Assembly (NCBI GenBank): GCA_035642125.1
Contig: DASQSZ010000318.1
Span: 1-33,121, forward strand
Direction of reading: 5' to 3'
Length of the DNA: 33,121 nt
Source of the DNA: CALAED01 sp937891035
GTDB lineage: Bacteria > Actinomycetota > Actinomycetes > Streptosporangiales > Streptosporangiaceae
Below the pieces are notes generated by a model. That model saw only the letters and a program-made list of their open reading frames with translations, made no database searches and had not been told where the DNA came from. Positions within the stretch are counted from its first letter, which is position 1; each line of letters begins with the position of its first letter. The position numbers and the translations under genes were made by a program. Of this stretch, positions 23,394-30,403 are shown one piece after another.

Positions 23394-24346
23394 CGCAGGT
23401 GTTGCATCAGCTGCCGGTAACGCTGCCAGCCGTCCTGAGAGCGACCGTCGCCCAGGTCGTACCACAGCGTCGGGGACTGCAGATCGCCGATCTGCTGGCC
23501 GGGAATGCCCGGCGCCCCGCGGCCCATGTCGCCGCCGACGGCCATGCCGATGGGCGCGGGCGAGCCCACCCACCGCGGCTCGGTAGTGAGATCGGGGCGC
23601 CCGGGGGTCAGCTGGGCGAACAACGACAGCAACCGCTGCTCGACCGCGAGCACGCCGATCACCGTCGGCAGCGCCGCCACCGGCGGCCGATCATCCGGCT
23701 GATAGCCGACCACCAGCGTCACCGTCTCCTCGGCGCCAAGCTGCGCCGGGGCCAGCAGCATCGTGCCGAGCGCGGCGCGGCGGCCGCCGCCGACGACGGT
23801 CAGCCAGGTGGCCCGCGGCGCCCGCCGCTGGTAGAGGCCGGCCACGTCGTCGCGCCGCCACCGGTTGGCCGCCGGCTCCGCGGTGCCCCAGCCGGCCGGC
23901 TCCTGCCCCGTCAGCGACATGCACAGCTGCTCGACCGCCGCCCCGATCGCCGCCACCTGCTCCTGGCGGACCTGGAAGGTCAGCGTCAGCTGGGCGCCGA
24001 TCTGGTCGCGTGGGCGGGTGACGTACGCGGGCGCATAGTCGCGGGCGTCCTTGACCGGTACGAAGGCGGCGCCGTCCCACTGCAGCGGAACGCCGGTCAG
24101 GCCGTCGTAATAGCCGCCGGCGGCGTCGTCGCGCACCACCCAGCGAGAGTTCGGCCCGGTGAGGACCAGCCGCAACGGCATGGACAGCCGCGAGTGCACT
24201 GGCGTGATGATCTGCAGCCCGCGGCCGCTTTCCGTGCACACCCTCAGCGCGTCGGCGAGCCACTGGCTGAACGGCACCACTTCGCGATCTTGGATCACGA
24301 CCATGGCCTTGGCCGTGACCGCGTCCACGGCGGGGTGCGTGCTCAC
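23378..24346 (-). CDS. DUF6177-like protein, probable type VII secretion accessory
   Basis: This 322-residue protein opens with AVTAKAMVVIQDREVVPFSQWLADAL-type sequence, and later has GRGLQIITPVHSRLSMPLR and YYDGLTGVPLQWDG. From memory this is the actinomycete DUF6177 family, found in type VII (ESX-like) secretion loci. Its molecular function is unknown. No transmembrane helix or catalytic motif is evident. The GTG start at 24346 overlaps the stop of a 55-codon micro-ORF (GTGA), so translation is probably coupled. With the EspI/MinD-like ATPase upstream it suggests a secretion-related operon, although no EccC, EccB, EccD or Esx gene is in the window. Confidence 0.75.
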   Translation of the reverse strand: MSTHPAVDAVTAKAMVVIQDREVVPFSQWLADALRVCTESGRGLQIITPVHSRLSMPLRLVLTGPNSRWVVRDDAAGGYYDGLTGVPLQWDGAAFVPVKDARDYAPAYVTRPRDQIGAQLTLTFQVRQEQVAAIGAAVEQLCMSLTGQEPAGWGTAEPAANRWRRDDVAGLYQRRAPRATWLTVVGGGRRAALGTMLLAPAQLGAEETVTLVVGYQPDDRPPVAALPTVIGVLAVEQRLLSLFAQLTPGRPDLTTEPRWVGSPAPIGMAVGGDMGRGAPGIPGQQIGDLQSPTLWYDLGDGRSQDGWQRYRQLMQHLRPSPA

Positions 24347-24510
24347 CGTGTCGCCCGCTCAGCGCTCAGCGCGCTGTACGCGCGGCCTTCCCTCGTCGCG
24401 TGCTCACTCGTTCCTCGCTCCGCGCGCTCCTCAGTCCAGACCGCACGGCGCGCCTCGCGCTCACTCAACCAGGTCGCCCGCTCAGCGCTCAGCGCGCCCA
24501 GCGCGTTCAT
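24343..24510 (-). CDS. 55-codon coupled micro-ORF built around direct repeats
   Basis: The ATG at 24510 overlaps the previous gene's stop (ATGA) and its TGA overlaps the next gene's GTG start (GTGA). The reading frame is thus exactly fitted between two genes. The product is charged and Arg/Glu/Ala-rich (ALSAERATWLSEREARR), with ALSAERAT at residues 6-13 and again at 47-54. Both copies come from the identical 25-bp repeats at 24350 and 24473. No known domain is visible. It could be a real small helical protein, or a repeat insertion kept in frame to preserve translational coupling. Coding is supported by junction geometry only. Confidence 0.5.
   Translation of the reverse strand: MNALGALSAERATWLSEREARRAVWTEERAERGTSEHATREGRAYSALSAERATR
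24350..24374. repeat. 25-bp direct repeat, copy A
   Basis: GTCGCCCGCTCAGCGCTCAG followed by CGCGC recurs without change at 24473-24497, 123 bp away. The spacing is a multiple of three, so both copies read in the same frame. Intervening sequence (CGCGTGCTCACTCGTTCCTC) has the same GC-rich, SER/GAGC-like flavour. Confidence 0.9.
24473..24497. repeat. 25-bp direct repeat, copy B
   Basis: This is identical to 24350-24374 and lies just inside the start of the micro-ORF. The pair brackets about 98 bp and could mark an inserted or expanding repeat element between the two flanking genes. Confidence 0.9.
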
Positions 24511-24887
24511 CGGGCTGCCTCTCCCGTGGGGCTCACGGAACCGGTCCACACGGACCCACCTTGCCAGTGGACGAGATCGTCGGCGAACTTTCGCGCGATC
24601 CGGTCGGCGTCGGGCAGGCCGGCGGCGGCTCTGATGTCGACCCACCACAGCGGCGGCTCGACCCTGGCCGCCTGGTCGGAGCCGAGCAGCCTGGCCACCT
24701 CGCCGGGCACCTGGACCAACACCGGAATCTCGATGGAGACCAGCAACTGGCCGGCCGGGTCGTACAGCTGGGTGACGCCGCCGGCGACCTCTCGCGGCTC
24801 CACCCGCTCACCAAAGGCCACCATGCCGTCGATCACGTTGCGGATGTCCGGCTGATTGCGCACAAGGGCGACGATGTCGCACGTCAT
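24507..24887 (-). CDS. Unknown protein of the ATPase/DUF6177 gene set
   Basis: I do not recognise this 126-residue protein. It starts MTCDIVALVRNQPDIRNVID at an ATG at 24887 with GGAGGAG just upstream. It has alternating hydrophobic strands (GVTQLYDPAGQLLVSIEIPVLV), a PPLWWVDIRAA segment and a final helix. There is no signal peptide, membrane helix or Cys pair. It is 50 bp after the proline-rich ATPase and overlaps the micro-ORF by ATGA, so it belongs to the same operon. Size and context would fit a small soluble secretion accessory protein; that is inference only. Confidence 0.8.
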   Translation of the reverse strand: MTCDIVALVRNQPDIRNVIDGMVAFGERVEPREVAGGVTQLYDPAGQLLVSIEIPVLVQVPGEVARLLGSDQAARVEPPLWWVDIRAAAGLPDADRIARKFADDLVHWQGGSVWTGSVSPTGEAAR

Positions 24888-24937
24888 CCGCTCCTCCTCC
24901 GGTGAACTCAGCGGCCGAAGTCTAGTGCCGGGAGGCG

Positions 24938-26452
24938 TCAAGCAGACGCGGCTCGGCTGAAGACCTCGGCCGCGATCCGCGCCGCGGCGAGGCGCGCCGC
25001 CTCACCGGTCATCGGCAGGTCGATGGGGGTACCGCCGGCGAGGTGCCGATCGTAGGGCACGTGCACCACCGGGATGCCGCCTGCGCTGAGCATGTGCTGC
25101 GCCCGGTCCAGGTCGGCGTCCTCGTGCGGCGAGTGCGTCACCAGCGTGACCACGGTGCGCGGCAGTAGCCCGCCGAACCCGTTGCCGGCCATCCAGTCGA
25201 GCGCGCCGCGGGCGCTGAGCGCGCCATCGACGGTGGCGGGCGTCACCAGCACCTGCGCGTGGGCTTCGGCGAGAATGCCGCGTTGCAACTCGGGCAGCAG
25301 CCCGGCGCCGCAGTCGATCACGATCGCCGAGAAATACCGGCTCATCTCGCCTGTGGCGGCCCGAAATGTGTCGATCTCCAGCTCGGCGCCGATGCGTCCG
25401 CGCGATGTGTTGGACAGCACATACAACCCGTCGGCGCTACGGGCGAGGAACCGGGCGGCCTCGTCCCAGGACCGGGGGTGGGCCCTGGCCAGATCCTGCA
25501 GCGACAGCTCGGTCTGCACGCCCATCCGGAGCGGGAGCGACCCGAGGCCGGAGTCGGCGTCGGCGGCCAGCACCCGGTCCTGCCTGATCTGTGTGATCAT
25601 GGTCGCCATGAGCCCGGCGACCGTGGTCTTGCCCGCGCCGCCCCGGATGCTCGTGACGGCGATGCGCCGGGAGGTCGGCACCGGCAGCCGGATCCGGCCG
25701 GCGATGTCGGCGTTCTCCCTGGCGTCTTGCGCCGCGGACGCGCCGACCGCGCTGCGAAGGCCGCGGCCCACCCGGCGCATCAGCGGGTCACCGTGGCGCT
25801 TGTTGCGCATCAGTTCCTCGCCGTACGCGCCGGGGCTCCAGCCCCCGGGCTGCTGGACCTGGTGCTGCGCGGGCGGCGCGGGCGGCTGCGGCTGCGGCTG
25901 CTGGGGCCCCGGCTGCTGGGGCCCCGGCTGCGGTCCGGTTTGCGGGCCCGTCTGGGGGCTGGTCGGCGGCGCGGCCTGCGGCTCGGCCGGGGAAAGATCA
26001 AGGCTCGGGGGCGCCGGATCGGGAAAGGACAGGTCGGGATGGGCCAGATCGTACTGCTGCTGCTCGGGCTGTTGCATCGGTTCTTGAACCGGTTCTTGAA
26101 CCGGTTCTTGCACCGGTTCTTGCACCGGCCGCTGCTCGGGGACGGGCATGGGCGGCGGCTCCGGCGCGGCCGTCGCCGGATACGACTCAGGCAGCCGCCC
26201 GTTCTCGATCGACACCGGTGCCGCCAGGGGGGCCGGTTCCTGCCGCGGGGGTGCCGGTGGCCGGGGCGGCGGCTGCGCCGGCTGCTCGGCGGGCGGGCGC
26301 GGCTCGGGCGCCGCCACGGGAACGGCCTCGGGCGGGAGATCGCGCGACCGACCGGCTTGCGCGGCCTGGGCCTCCTGGGCCGCCGTCACCAGGCCGGCGC
26401 GCGGAACGCCCAGGTCTTGGAGTACGGCGTTCTGCCAGCCCTGGTCGGACAC
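24938..26452 (-). CDS. Proline-rich MinD/ParA-like ATPase (EspI-type)
   Basis: The product has 504 residues. Residues 1-210 are disordered and rich in Pro/Gln/Glu, with PVQE repeats (109-125) and a PQTGPQ/PGPQQ segment. A MinD/ParA-like ATPase follows, with the deviant Walker A SIRGGAGKTT (268-277), ADADSG (297-302) and a later VIDCGAGL. This two-part layout is that of ESX secretion-associated EspI proteins. These ATPases are proposed to regulate or localise type VII secretion; that role is inferred here. The GTG at 26452 follows AAGGGAG. An ATG at 26473 lacks a site. It heads the minus-strand operon reading into the unknown protein, micro-ORF and DUF6177-like gene. Confidence 0.85.
   Translation of the reverse strand: MSDQGWQNAVLQDLGVPRAGLVTAAQEAQAAQAGRSRDLPPEAVPVAAPEPRPPAEQPAQPPPRPPAPPRQEPAPLAAPVSIENGRLPESYPATAAPEPPPMPVPEQRPVQEPVQEPVQEPVQEPMQQPEQQQYDLAHPDLSFPDPAPPSLDLSPAEPQAAPPTSPQTGPQTGPQPGPQQPGPQQPQPQPPAPPAQHQVQQPGGWSPGAYGEELMRNKRHGDPLMRRVGRGLRSAVGASAAQDARENADIAGRIRLPVPTSRRIAVTSIRGGAGKTTVAGLMATMITQIRQDRVLAADADSGLGSLPLRMGVQTELSLQDLARAHPRSWDEAARFLARSADGLYVLSNTSRGRIGAELEIDTFRAATGEMSRYFSAIVIDCGAGLLPELQRGILAEAHAQVLVTPATVDGALSARGALDWMAGNGFGGLLPRTVVTLVTHSPHEDADLDRAQHMLSAGGIPVVHVPYDRHLAGGTPIDLPMTGEAARLAAARIAAEVFSRAASA
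26078..26125. repeat. Four tandem 12-bp units in the ATPase proline-rich region
   Basis: Two units of CGGTTCTTGAAC are followed by two of CGGTTCTTGCAC. They encode PVQE x4 on the minus strand (residues about 109-125). The GGTTC-TT-GAACC core of the first two is an inverted repeat, so hairpins are possible. Units likely vary in number between strains. Confidence 0.9.
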
Positions 26453-26661
26453 CGATCTCCCTTCTGCGCGCATCGGGGCCGCGGGCTCGAGCCTCTGGAT
26501 TCTGTCCCCCGATCTTATCGGCGGACGCGTCGTAGTGTGCCGGTCGAAGAGATGATCCAGCGGCATGGCGCTTATATCAAAATCGAAATCCCGAATAGGA
26601 CGTGTTTGCGGGGGTAATGCCGCCTGTGGTCTATAGGGATGGCGATAACGGGAGGTCGTTA

Positions 26662-27081
26662 GTGGCCAAAAGGATAGCTGAGGTCATGACCAAAGATCCG
26701 GTCGCGGTCCACCTCGACGTAGCGCTGACCGAAGCCGCGAAGATCATGCGTGATCATTCTATCGGCGGCGTACTCGTAACCTCCGATGGGCATCTGTGCG
26801 GGATGCTGACCGACCGCGACATTGTGGTGCGGGCGGTGGCCGAAAACCGCGACCCCCGCCGTACGACGGTCGGGGACGTGTGTTCGGCCGACATCGCCGT
26901 GCTTGAACCGGAGGCGGACGCGGCCGACGCCGCCAGGCTCATGCGCGCCAGGGCGATCCGCCGCGTCCCCGTGGTCGCCGACGGCGAGCCGGTCGGCATC
27001 GTCTCGATGGGGGATCTGGCGATCGAGCGCGACGAAAACTCCGTCCTGTCCGACATCAGCGAGGCGCCCCCGAACAGGTGA
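26662..27081 (+). CDS. Two-CBS-domain protein (Hrp1-like)
   Basis: This 139-residue protein consists of two CBS domains, about 3-62 (VMTKDPVAVHLDVALTEAA, GMLTDRDIVVR) and 68-125 (VGDVCSADIAVLEP, RRVPVVADGEPVGIVSMGDL). Such stand-alone pairs bind adenine nucleotides. The mycobacterial Hrp1 (Rv2626c) is a hypoxia-induced example; the resemblance is in layout. GTG at 26662 follows GGGAGG by 6 bases. The 209-bp gap from the divergent ATPase gene contains an AT-rich patch (26570-26600) and a CTATAG -10-like element near 26630. The GAF-ANTAR gene follows after 70 bp. Confidence 0.9.
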   Translation: MAKRIAEVMTKDPVAVHLDVALTEAAKIMRDHSIGGVLVTSDGHLCGMLTDRDIVVRAVAENRDPRRTTVGDVCSADIAVLEPEADAADAARLMRARAIRRVPVVADGEPVGIVSMGDLAIERDENSVLSDISEAPPNR

Positions 27082-27151
27082 CGACTCCGCCGGATCAGCG
27101 CCGTCGGGGCGCCCGGCGGGACCCGTCGAGGACTTGGCCAAGCGGGGTAGT

Positions 27152-27883
27152 GTGAGCAGTGTGTCCGGCCCCGATTCCCGTACGGGCATCACCGATGAGC
27201 TCGCGGTTGAGATCGCCAAGCTCGGGATGGTCCGCGAATCGTCCGAAATGGGCGCTCTCGGCAGGCTGACCGAGCTGGCCGCCCGAGCTGTGCCGGGCTG
27301 CGCCGGCGCCACCACCGTTCGGTGGAGCCCCACCGATCCGCCCGAGATGATCGCCGCCGCGGCGAGCCATCCCGATCTCGCCGAGCTGATCGAGCTGCAA
27401 CGGGTCGGCCAAGAGGGCCCGAGCTTCACGGCCGTACGTGAGCGCAAGCCGGTGAGCTGCGACGACACTCTCGTCGAGACGCGCTGGCCCGACTACGTGG
27501 ACGGAGCCCTGCGGCGCGGGGTGCGCTGCTTCGCCACCACTCTGTACGAAAACGACGAGGTGCTGCTCAGCCTCAGTCTGTACGGGGTGTTGCCGCGGGC
27601 CCTCGACCCTGGCCGGCTGGCCGTGGCCGCCCTCCTTGTCGCGCAGAGCGGGGCGGCGGTCACCAACACCCGGGAATACGACGACGTACACCGGACGGCC
27701 ACGCAACTGCGTCAAGCGGTCGAGGCGCGCGCTGTGGTCGACCAGGCGAAGGGCATCCTCATCCACGCCATGGGCTGCGACGCGGAAACCGCCTTCGCCG
27801 AGCTCCGTCGGATCTCCCAGACCCGTCATGTGAAGCTCACCGCGATCGCCAGGCGCATCGTCGCCGGCGAGGGGATCGTCTAG
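27152..27883 (+). CDS. GAF-ANTAR domain regulator (RNA-binding antiterminator)
   Basis: The product has about 243 residues. A GAF-like sensor spans roughly 15-170 (MGALGRLTELAARAVPGCAG, CFATTLYENDEVLLSLSLYG). The C-terminal ANTAR domain spans about 182-240 (LRQAVEARAVVDQAKGILI, AFAELRRISQTRHVKLTAIA). ANTAR domains bind paired RNA hairpins and prevent early termination. No target leader could be assigned with confidence, although structured leaders occur downstream at 29966-30403. The start could be GTG 27152 or 27161; the first has an AAGCGGGG site. A terminator hairpin follows directly at 27885. Confidence 0.9.
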   Translation: MSSVSGPDSRTGITDELAVEIAKLGMVRESSEMGALGRLTELAARAVPGCAGATTVRWSPTDPPEMIAAAASHPDLAELIELQRVGQEGPSFTAVRERKPVSCDDTLVETRWPDYVDGALRRGVRCFATTLYENDEVLLSLSLYGVLPRALDPGRLAVAALLVAQSGAAVTNTREYDDVHRTATQLRQAVEARAVVDQAKGILIHAMGCDAETAFAELRRISQTRHVKLTAIARRIVAGEGIV

Positions 27884-27884
27884 T

Positions 27885-27901
27885 GGGTGGTTCCACCACC
27901 C
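27885..27901 (+). terminator. Terminator hairpin after the GAF-ANTAR gene
   Basis: GGGTGGT-TCC-ACCACCC is a perfect 7-bp stem with a 3-base loop, starting one base after the TAG. There is no T-run. A second inverted repeat, CACGGA-CCGGT-TCCGTG at 27986-28002, lies in the leader or promoter region of the next gene. Confidence 0.75.
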
Positions 27902-28090
27902 GTCCACGCCCCCCGACGGGCATCCAGATCCGCGCACGTCGCGACGGGCGGCGCGCGGATGCGGTGGCCCGCCCGGTGGCCTGGACACGGACCGGTTCCG
28001 TGCCGGTCGCCGCCTCAGTTCTCCCCGGCGTAACATGCCGACTCAGCGGTGGGCACTTGCGCAAACCGCCTCAGCGCAAGGAGCTCGGGT

Positions 28091-29965
28091 ATGGTAGACC
28101 GGCTTGAACCGCAAGGGCTGATGCGGGAGATCAGCGACCTCGGATCACGCCTGAGCGAGCTCAAGCAAGCCGCATCCATGCCGCAGTCGGACGTGCGGAC
28201 GACGCTCGACGCCGCGCTTGTCGAGCTTGAGCTCGCCGTAGCCGCTCTCAGCACCATCAGCGCCGGGCAGGCGGCCGACGATGGCAGGTCGGCGACGAGC
28301 GACTCCGAACGTCGGGTGCTGCGCACGGTCTTCACCGAGGCGCCCGTGCCGCTGTTCCTCCTCGACCGGGCCGGCACCGTACGCCGGGTGAACCGGCAAG
28401 CGGCATCGCTGCTCGACACCACGCCGGGGTACGTTGCCGGCAAGCCGTTCACCGTCTTTTGCGAGCTGTCCACCAGGGCGGCGCTGCGTTCGCAGCTGGC
28501 GGGCGTCGTCCGCACCGGCCGCCGCCGCCGCGCCGACGTACGCTTCCTGAGCAAACAGGCGCTCGTCGCCGCCACCGTCACGCTGGCCAGAGTGTGGATC
28601 AAAGGCGAGCCCGACCCGCTGGTGATCGCGGTCGTGGCGCCGCACGACGGCCAGGTCTGGGGGGCTCCGCCCGCCGAAGAGCCACGCGAGGCCGGTGACG
28701 CCGTCGCCCGCGTCGTCCACCGCATGGACGTGCTGTCGACGGCCATCGAGCTGCTGCTCGACGAGCCGGCGTTCAGCGAGACGGTGGCCATGCGGCGCTG
28801 CGCCCGGCTGCTCGCCGCCGAGCTGGCCGAGTGGGTTCTCATCGACGTCAGCCACGACGGCGAGCTGCGCAGGCAGGTCGTGATCGGCCCCGACGACGAG
28901 CGCAGCCGCGAGGTCGCCAGATCGGTCGAGTCCATCGATCCCCAGCCCGGCACGCTGGCGGAGTCGGTCCACAACACCAGAGAGACGGCGCTGCGTGCGC
29001 ACGTCGAAGACCTGGAGTCCCTCGGCAGTACGCCGGACGGCATGTCAGTGTGCGGGTTGGTGGGCGCCACTTCGATCATGAGCGTGCCGATCGACGACGG
29101 CGAGCGCGGCTACGGCGTGCTCACGCTCACCGGGACCGGCGAGCACGGCCCGTTCGACCTCATCGACCTCGGCGTCGTCCAGCGGATGGCACGCTATCTG
29201 GCCTTGGTGATCCGGGCCGCCCGGCAATACCACCGGCGGGCCGCGATGGCCGACACGCTGCAGGCCAGCCTGCTGCCCAGGTCGCTGCCGACCATTCCCG
29301 GCGTGTCGCTCGACGCGCGCTACGTGGCCGCCACCCGCGGGATGGAGGTCGGCGGCGACTTCTACGACGTGTGCAAGACGCCGGACGGCTGGGGTTTCGT
29401 GCTCGGCGACGTGTGCGGCAAGGGCGAGGAGGCGGCCGCCGTCACCGCCGTGGCCCGGCACGGTATCCGGCTGCTGTCCCGCTGGCAGTCCAAGCCGGCC
29501 GATGTGCTCAGCATGGTCAACGCGGTGCTGCTCGACGAAGACCGGTTCGTCACGGCCGTGCTGGCCTGCGTGGAGCCCCGCGACCGCGGTCTGGGCGTCA
29601 CGCTGGGCACCGCCGGTCACCAGCCCGCCATTTTGATCCGCCGCGACGGCGTCATCAGGACGATGAGCGGCGGCGGGCTGCCGCTGGGCCTGTTCGACGA
29701 CTTCGAGCCGGCGATCGAGTCGCTCGACTTGGACGAGGGCGACACGCTCATCCTGCATTCCGACGGAGTGCTCGACGCCTGTGACGTCGGCCGGGAGCGG
29801 TTCGGTCACGAGCGGTTGATCGAGGTGCTCGCCCAGCACAGCACCAGGCCGCTGAACGAGATCTTGATCGCGGTCGAACAGGCGCTGATGGACTTCTGCG
29901 AGGGCGACGTGGGCGACGACATCTCCATCCTCGCGCTGCGCGTGCTGCCCGAGTCGCTCAACTGA
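28091..29965 (+). CDS. PAS-GAF-PP2C (SpoIIE-type) serine phosphatase
   Basis: This 624-residue signalling protein has a helical N terminus (1-70), a PAS domain (about 74-184, PVPLFLLDRAGTVRRVNRQA), a GAF domain (about 215-380) and a helical linker (LQASLLPRSLP). A PP2C/SpoIIE phosphatase domain ends it (405-620). Metal-binding aspartates are in MEVGGDFYD (D423), LGDVCGKG (D440), HSDGV (D558) and VGDD (609-610). RsbU-like phosphatases dephosphorylate anti-sigma antagonists, which then capture anti-sigma kinases. No antagonist gene is in the window. The ATPase at 19505 is one conceivable partner, at a distance. AAGGAG lies 7-8 bases before the ATG at 28091. Confidence 0.93.
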   Translation: MVDRLEPQGLMREISDLGSRLSELKQAASMPQSDVRTTLDAALVELELAVAALSTISAGQAADDGRSATSDSERRVLRTVFTEAPVPLFLLDRAGTVRRVNRQAASLLDTTPGYVAGKPFTVFCELSTRAALRSQLAGVVRTGRRRRADVRFLSKQALVAATVTLARVWIKGEPDPLVIAVVAPHDGQVWGAPPAEEPREAGDAVARVVHRMDVLSTAIELLLDEPAFSETVAMRRCARLLAAELAEWVLIDVSHDGELRRQVVIGPDDERSREVARSVESIDPQPGTLAESVHNTRETALRAHVEDLESLGSTPDGMSVCGLVGATSIMSVPIDDGERGYGVLTLTGTGEHGPFDLIDLGVVQRMARYLALVIRAARQYHRRAAMADTLQASLLPRSLPTIPGVSLDARYVAATRGMEVGGDFYDVCKTPDGWGFVLGDVCGKGEEAAAVTAVARHGIRLLSRWQSKPADVLSMVNAVLLDEDRFVTAVLACVEPRDRGLGVTLGTAGHQPAILIRRDGVIRTMSGGGLPLGLFDDFEPAIESLDLDEGDTLILHSDGVLDACDVGRERFGHERLIEVLAQHSTRPLNEILIAVEQALMDFCEGDVGDDISILALRVLPESLN

Positions 29966-30403
29966 GCGCAGCGGACGTCCGTAGGGACCCGCTGGTCAGA
30001 AGCTTTTTTGACCGCAGGTGTTTGGATGTCCGATTCACCGGATAAGCGAACTAGTAACCGTGCCTACGACGCAGGCACAGCTTCGAACGACAGGTCCAGC
30101 CTGTCTGAGCCCCCCGGAGTTGTGCGTGCGTACCCAGGTCCCGGCGATATTCCGGCGGTCGTGGACCGCCCGGCCGGACCGGCCTCGGTACTCATCGCAG
30201 CTCCGCGAACTCCCTCTAAATACGACACCGGCCGGGCGCGGACGCGCCTCGCGGGCTTACCCGCTCCCCGGCCGGGCTCCAATTCGGACCGCTAGACCGT
30301 CCGGCACCGGAACCCATGGGATCGCGGGATCGCGCGGAAGACACCCGCGGGATCGTTTCGAGCTCATCACGGTTCCGTGCCCGGGCGTTCTGAAGGAGCC
30401 CCG
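29966..30403. other. 438-bp gene-free stretch with hairpins, leader of the glycosyltransferase gene
   Basis: No convincing gene is seen. An 89-codon open frame at 30026-30295 has mixed third positions and no good ribosome-binding site. Two adjacent hairpins stand out: GTGCCT-N7-AGGCAC at 30060-30078 and GACAGG-N5-CCTGTC at 30089-30105. Paired short hairpins are the kind of structure ANTAR proteins bind, and an ANTAR gene lies 2.1 kb upstream, but their loops (ACGACGC and TCCAG) are not clearly alike. The last 100 bases repeat GATCGCGGGATCGCG-like segments. The stretch may be a long structured leader or a small RNA. Confidence 0.45.
29994..30013 (+). terminator. Hairpin with T-run downstream of the phosphatase gene
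   Basis: GGTCA-N10-TGACC encloses AAGCTTTTTT, which includes a run of six T. The stem is only 5 bp, and the T-run is in the loop rather than after the stem, so it is an imperfect terminator. It is 28 bases beyond the stop codon. Confidence 0.4.

Noticed and set aside
24343..24510. CRISPR-like or insertion-sequence origin of the 25-bp repeats
   Set aside because: There are only two copies, with no spacers of uniform length, no terminal inverted repeats and no transposase.
26473..26566. Longer starts for the proline-rich ATPase (ATG at 26473 or 26566)
   Set aside because: Neither has a ribosome-binding site; GTG at 26452 follows AAGGGAG.
30040..30110. Possible tRNA near CTTCGAACGACAG
   Set aside because: The T-arm-like GCTTCGAAC lacks matching acceptor and anticodon stems at tRNA distances.
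30026..30295. 89-codon open frame starting MSDSPDKRTSN
   Set aside because: Third positions are mixed rather than strongly G/C, there is no proper ribosome-binding site, and hairpins run through it.
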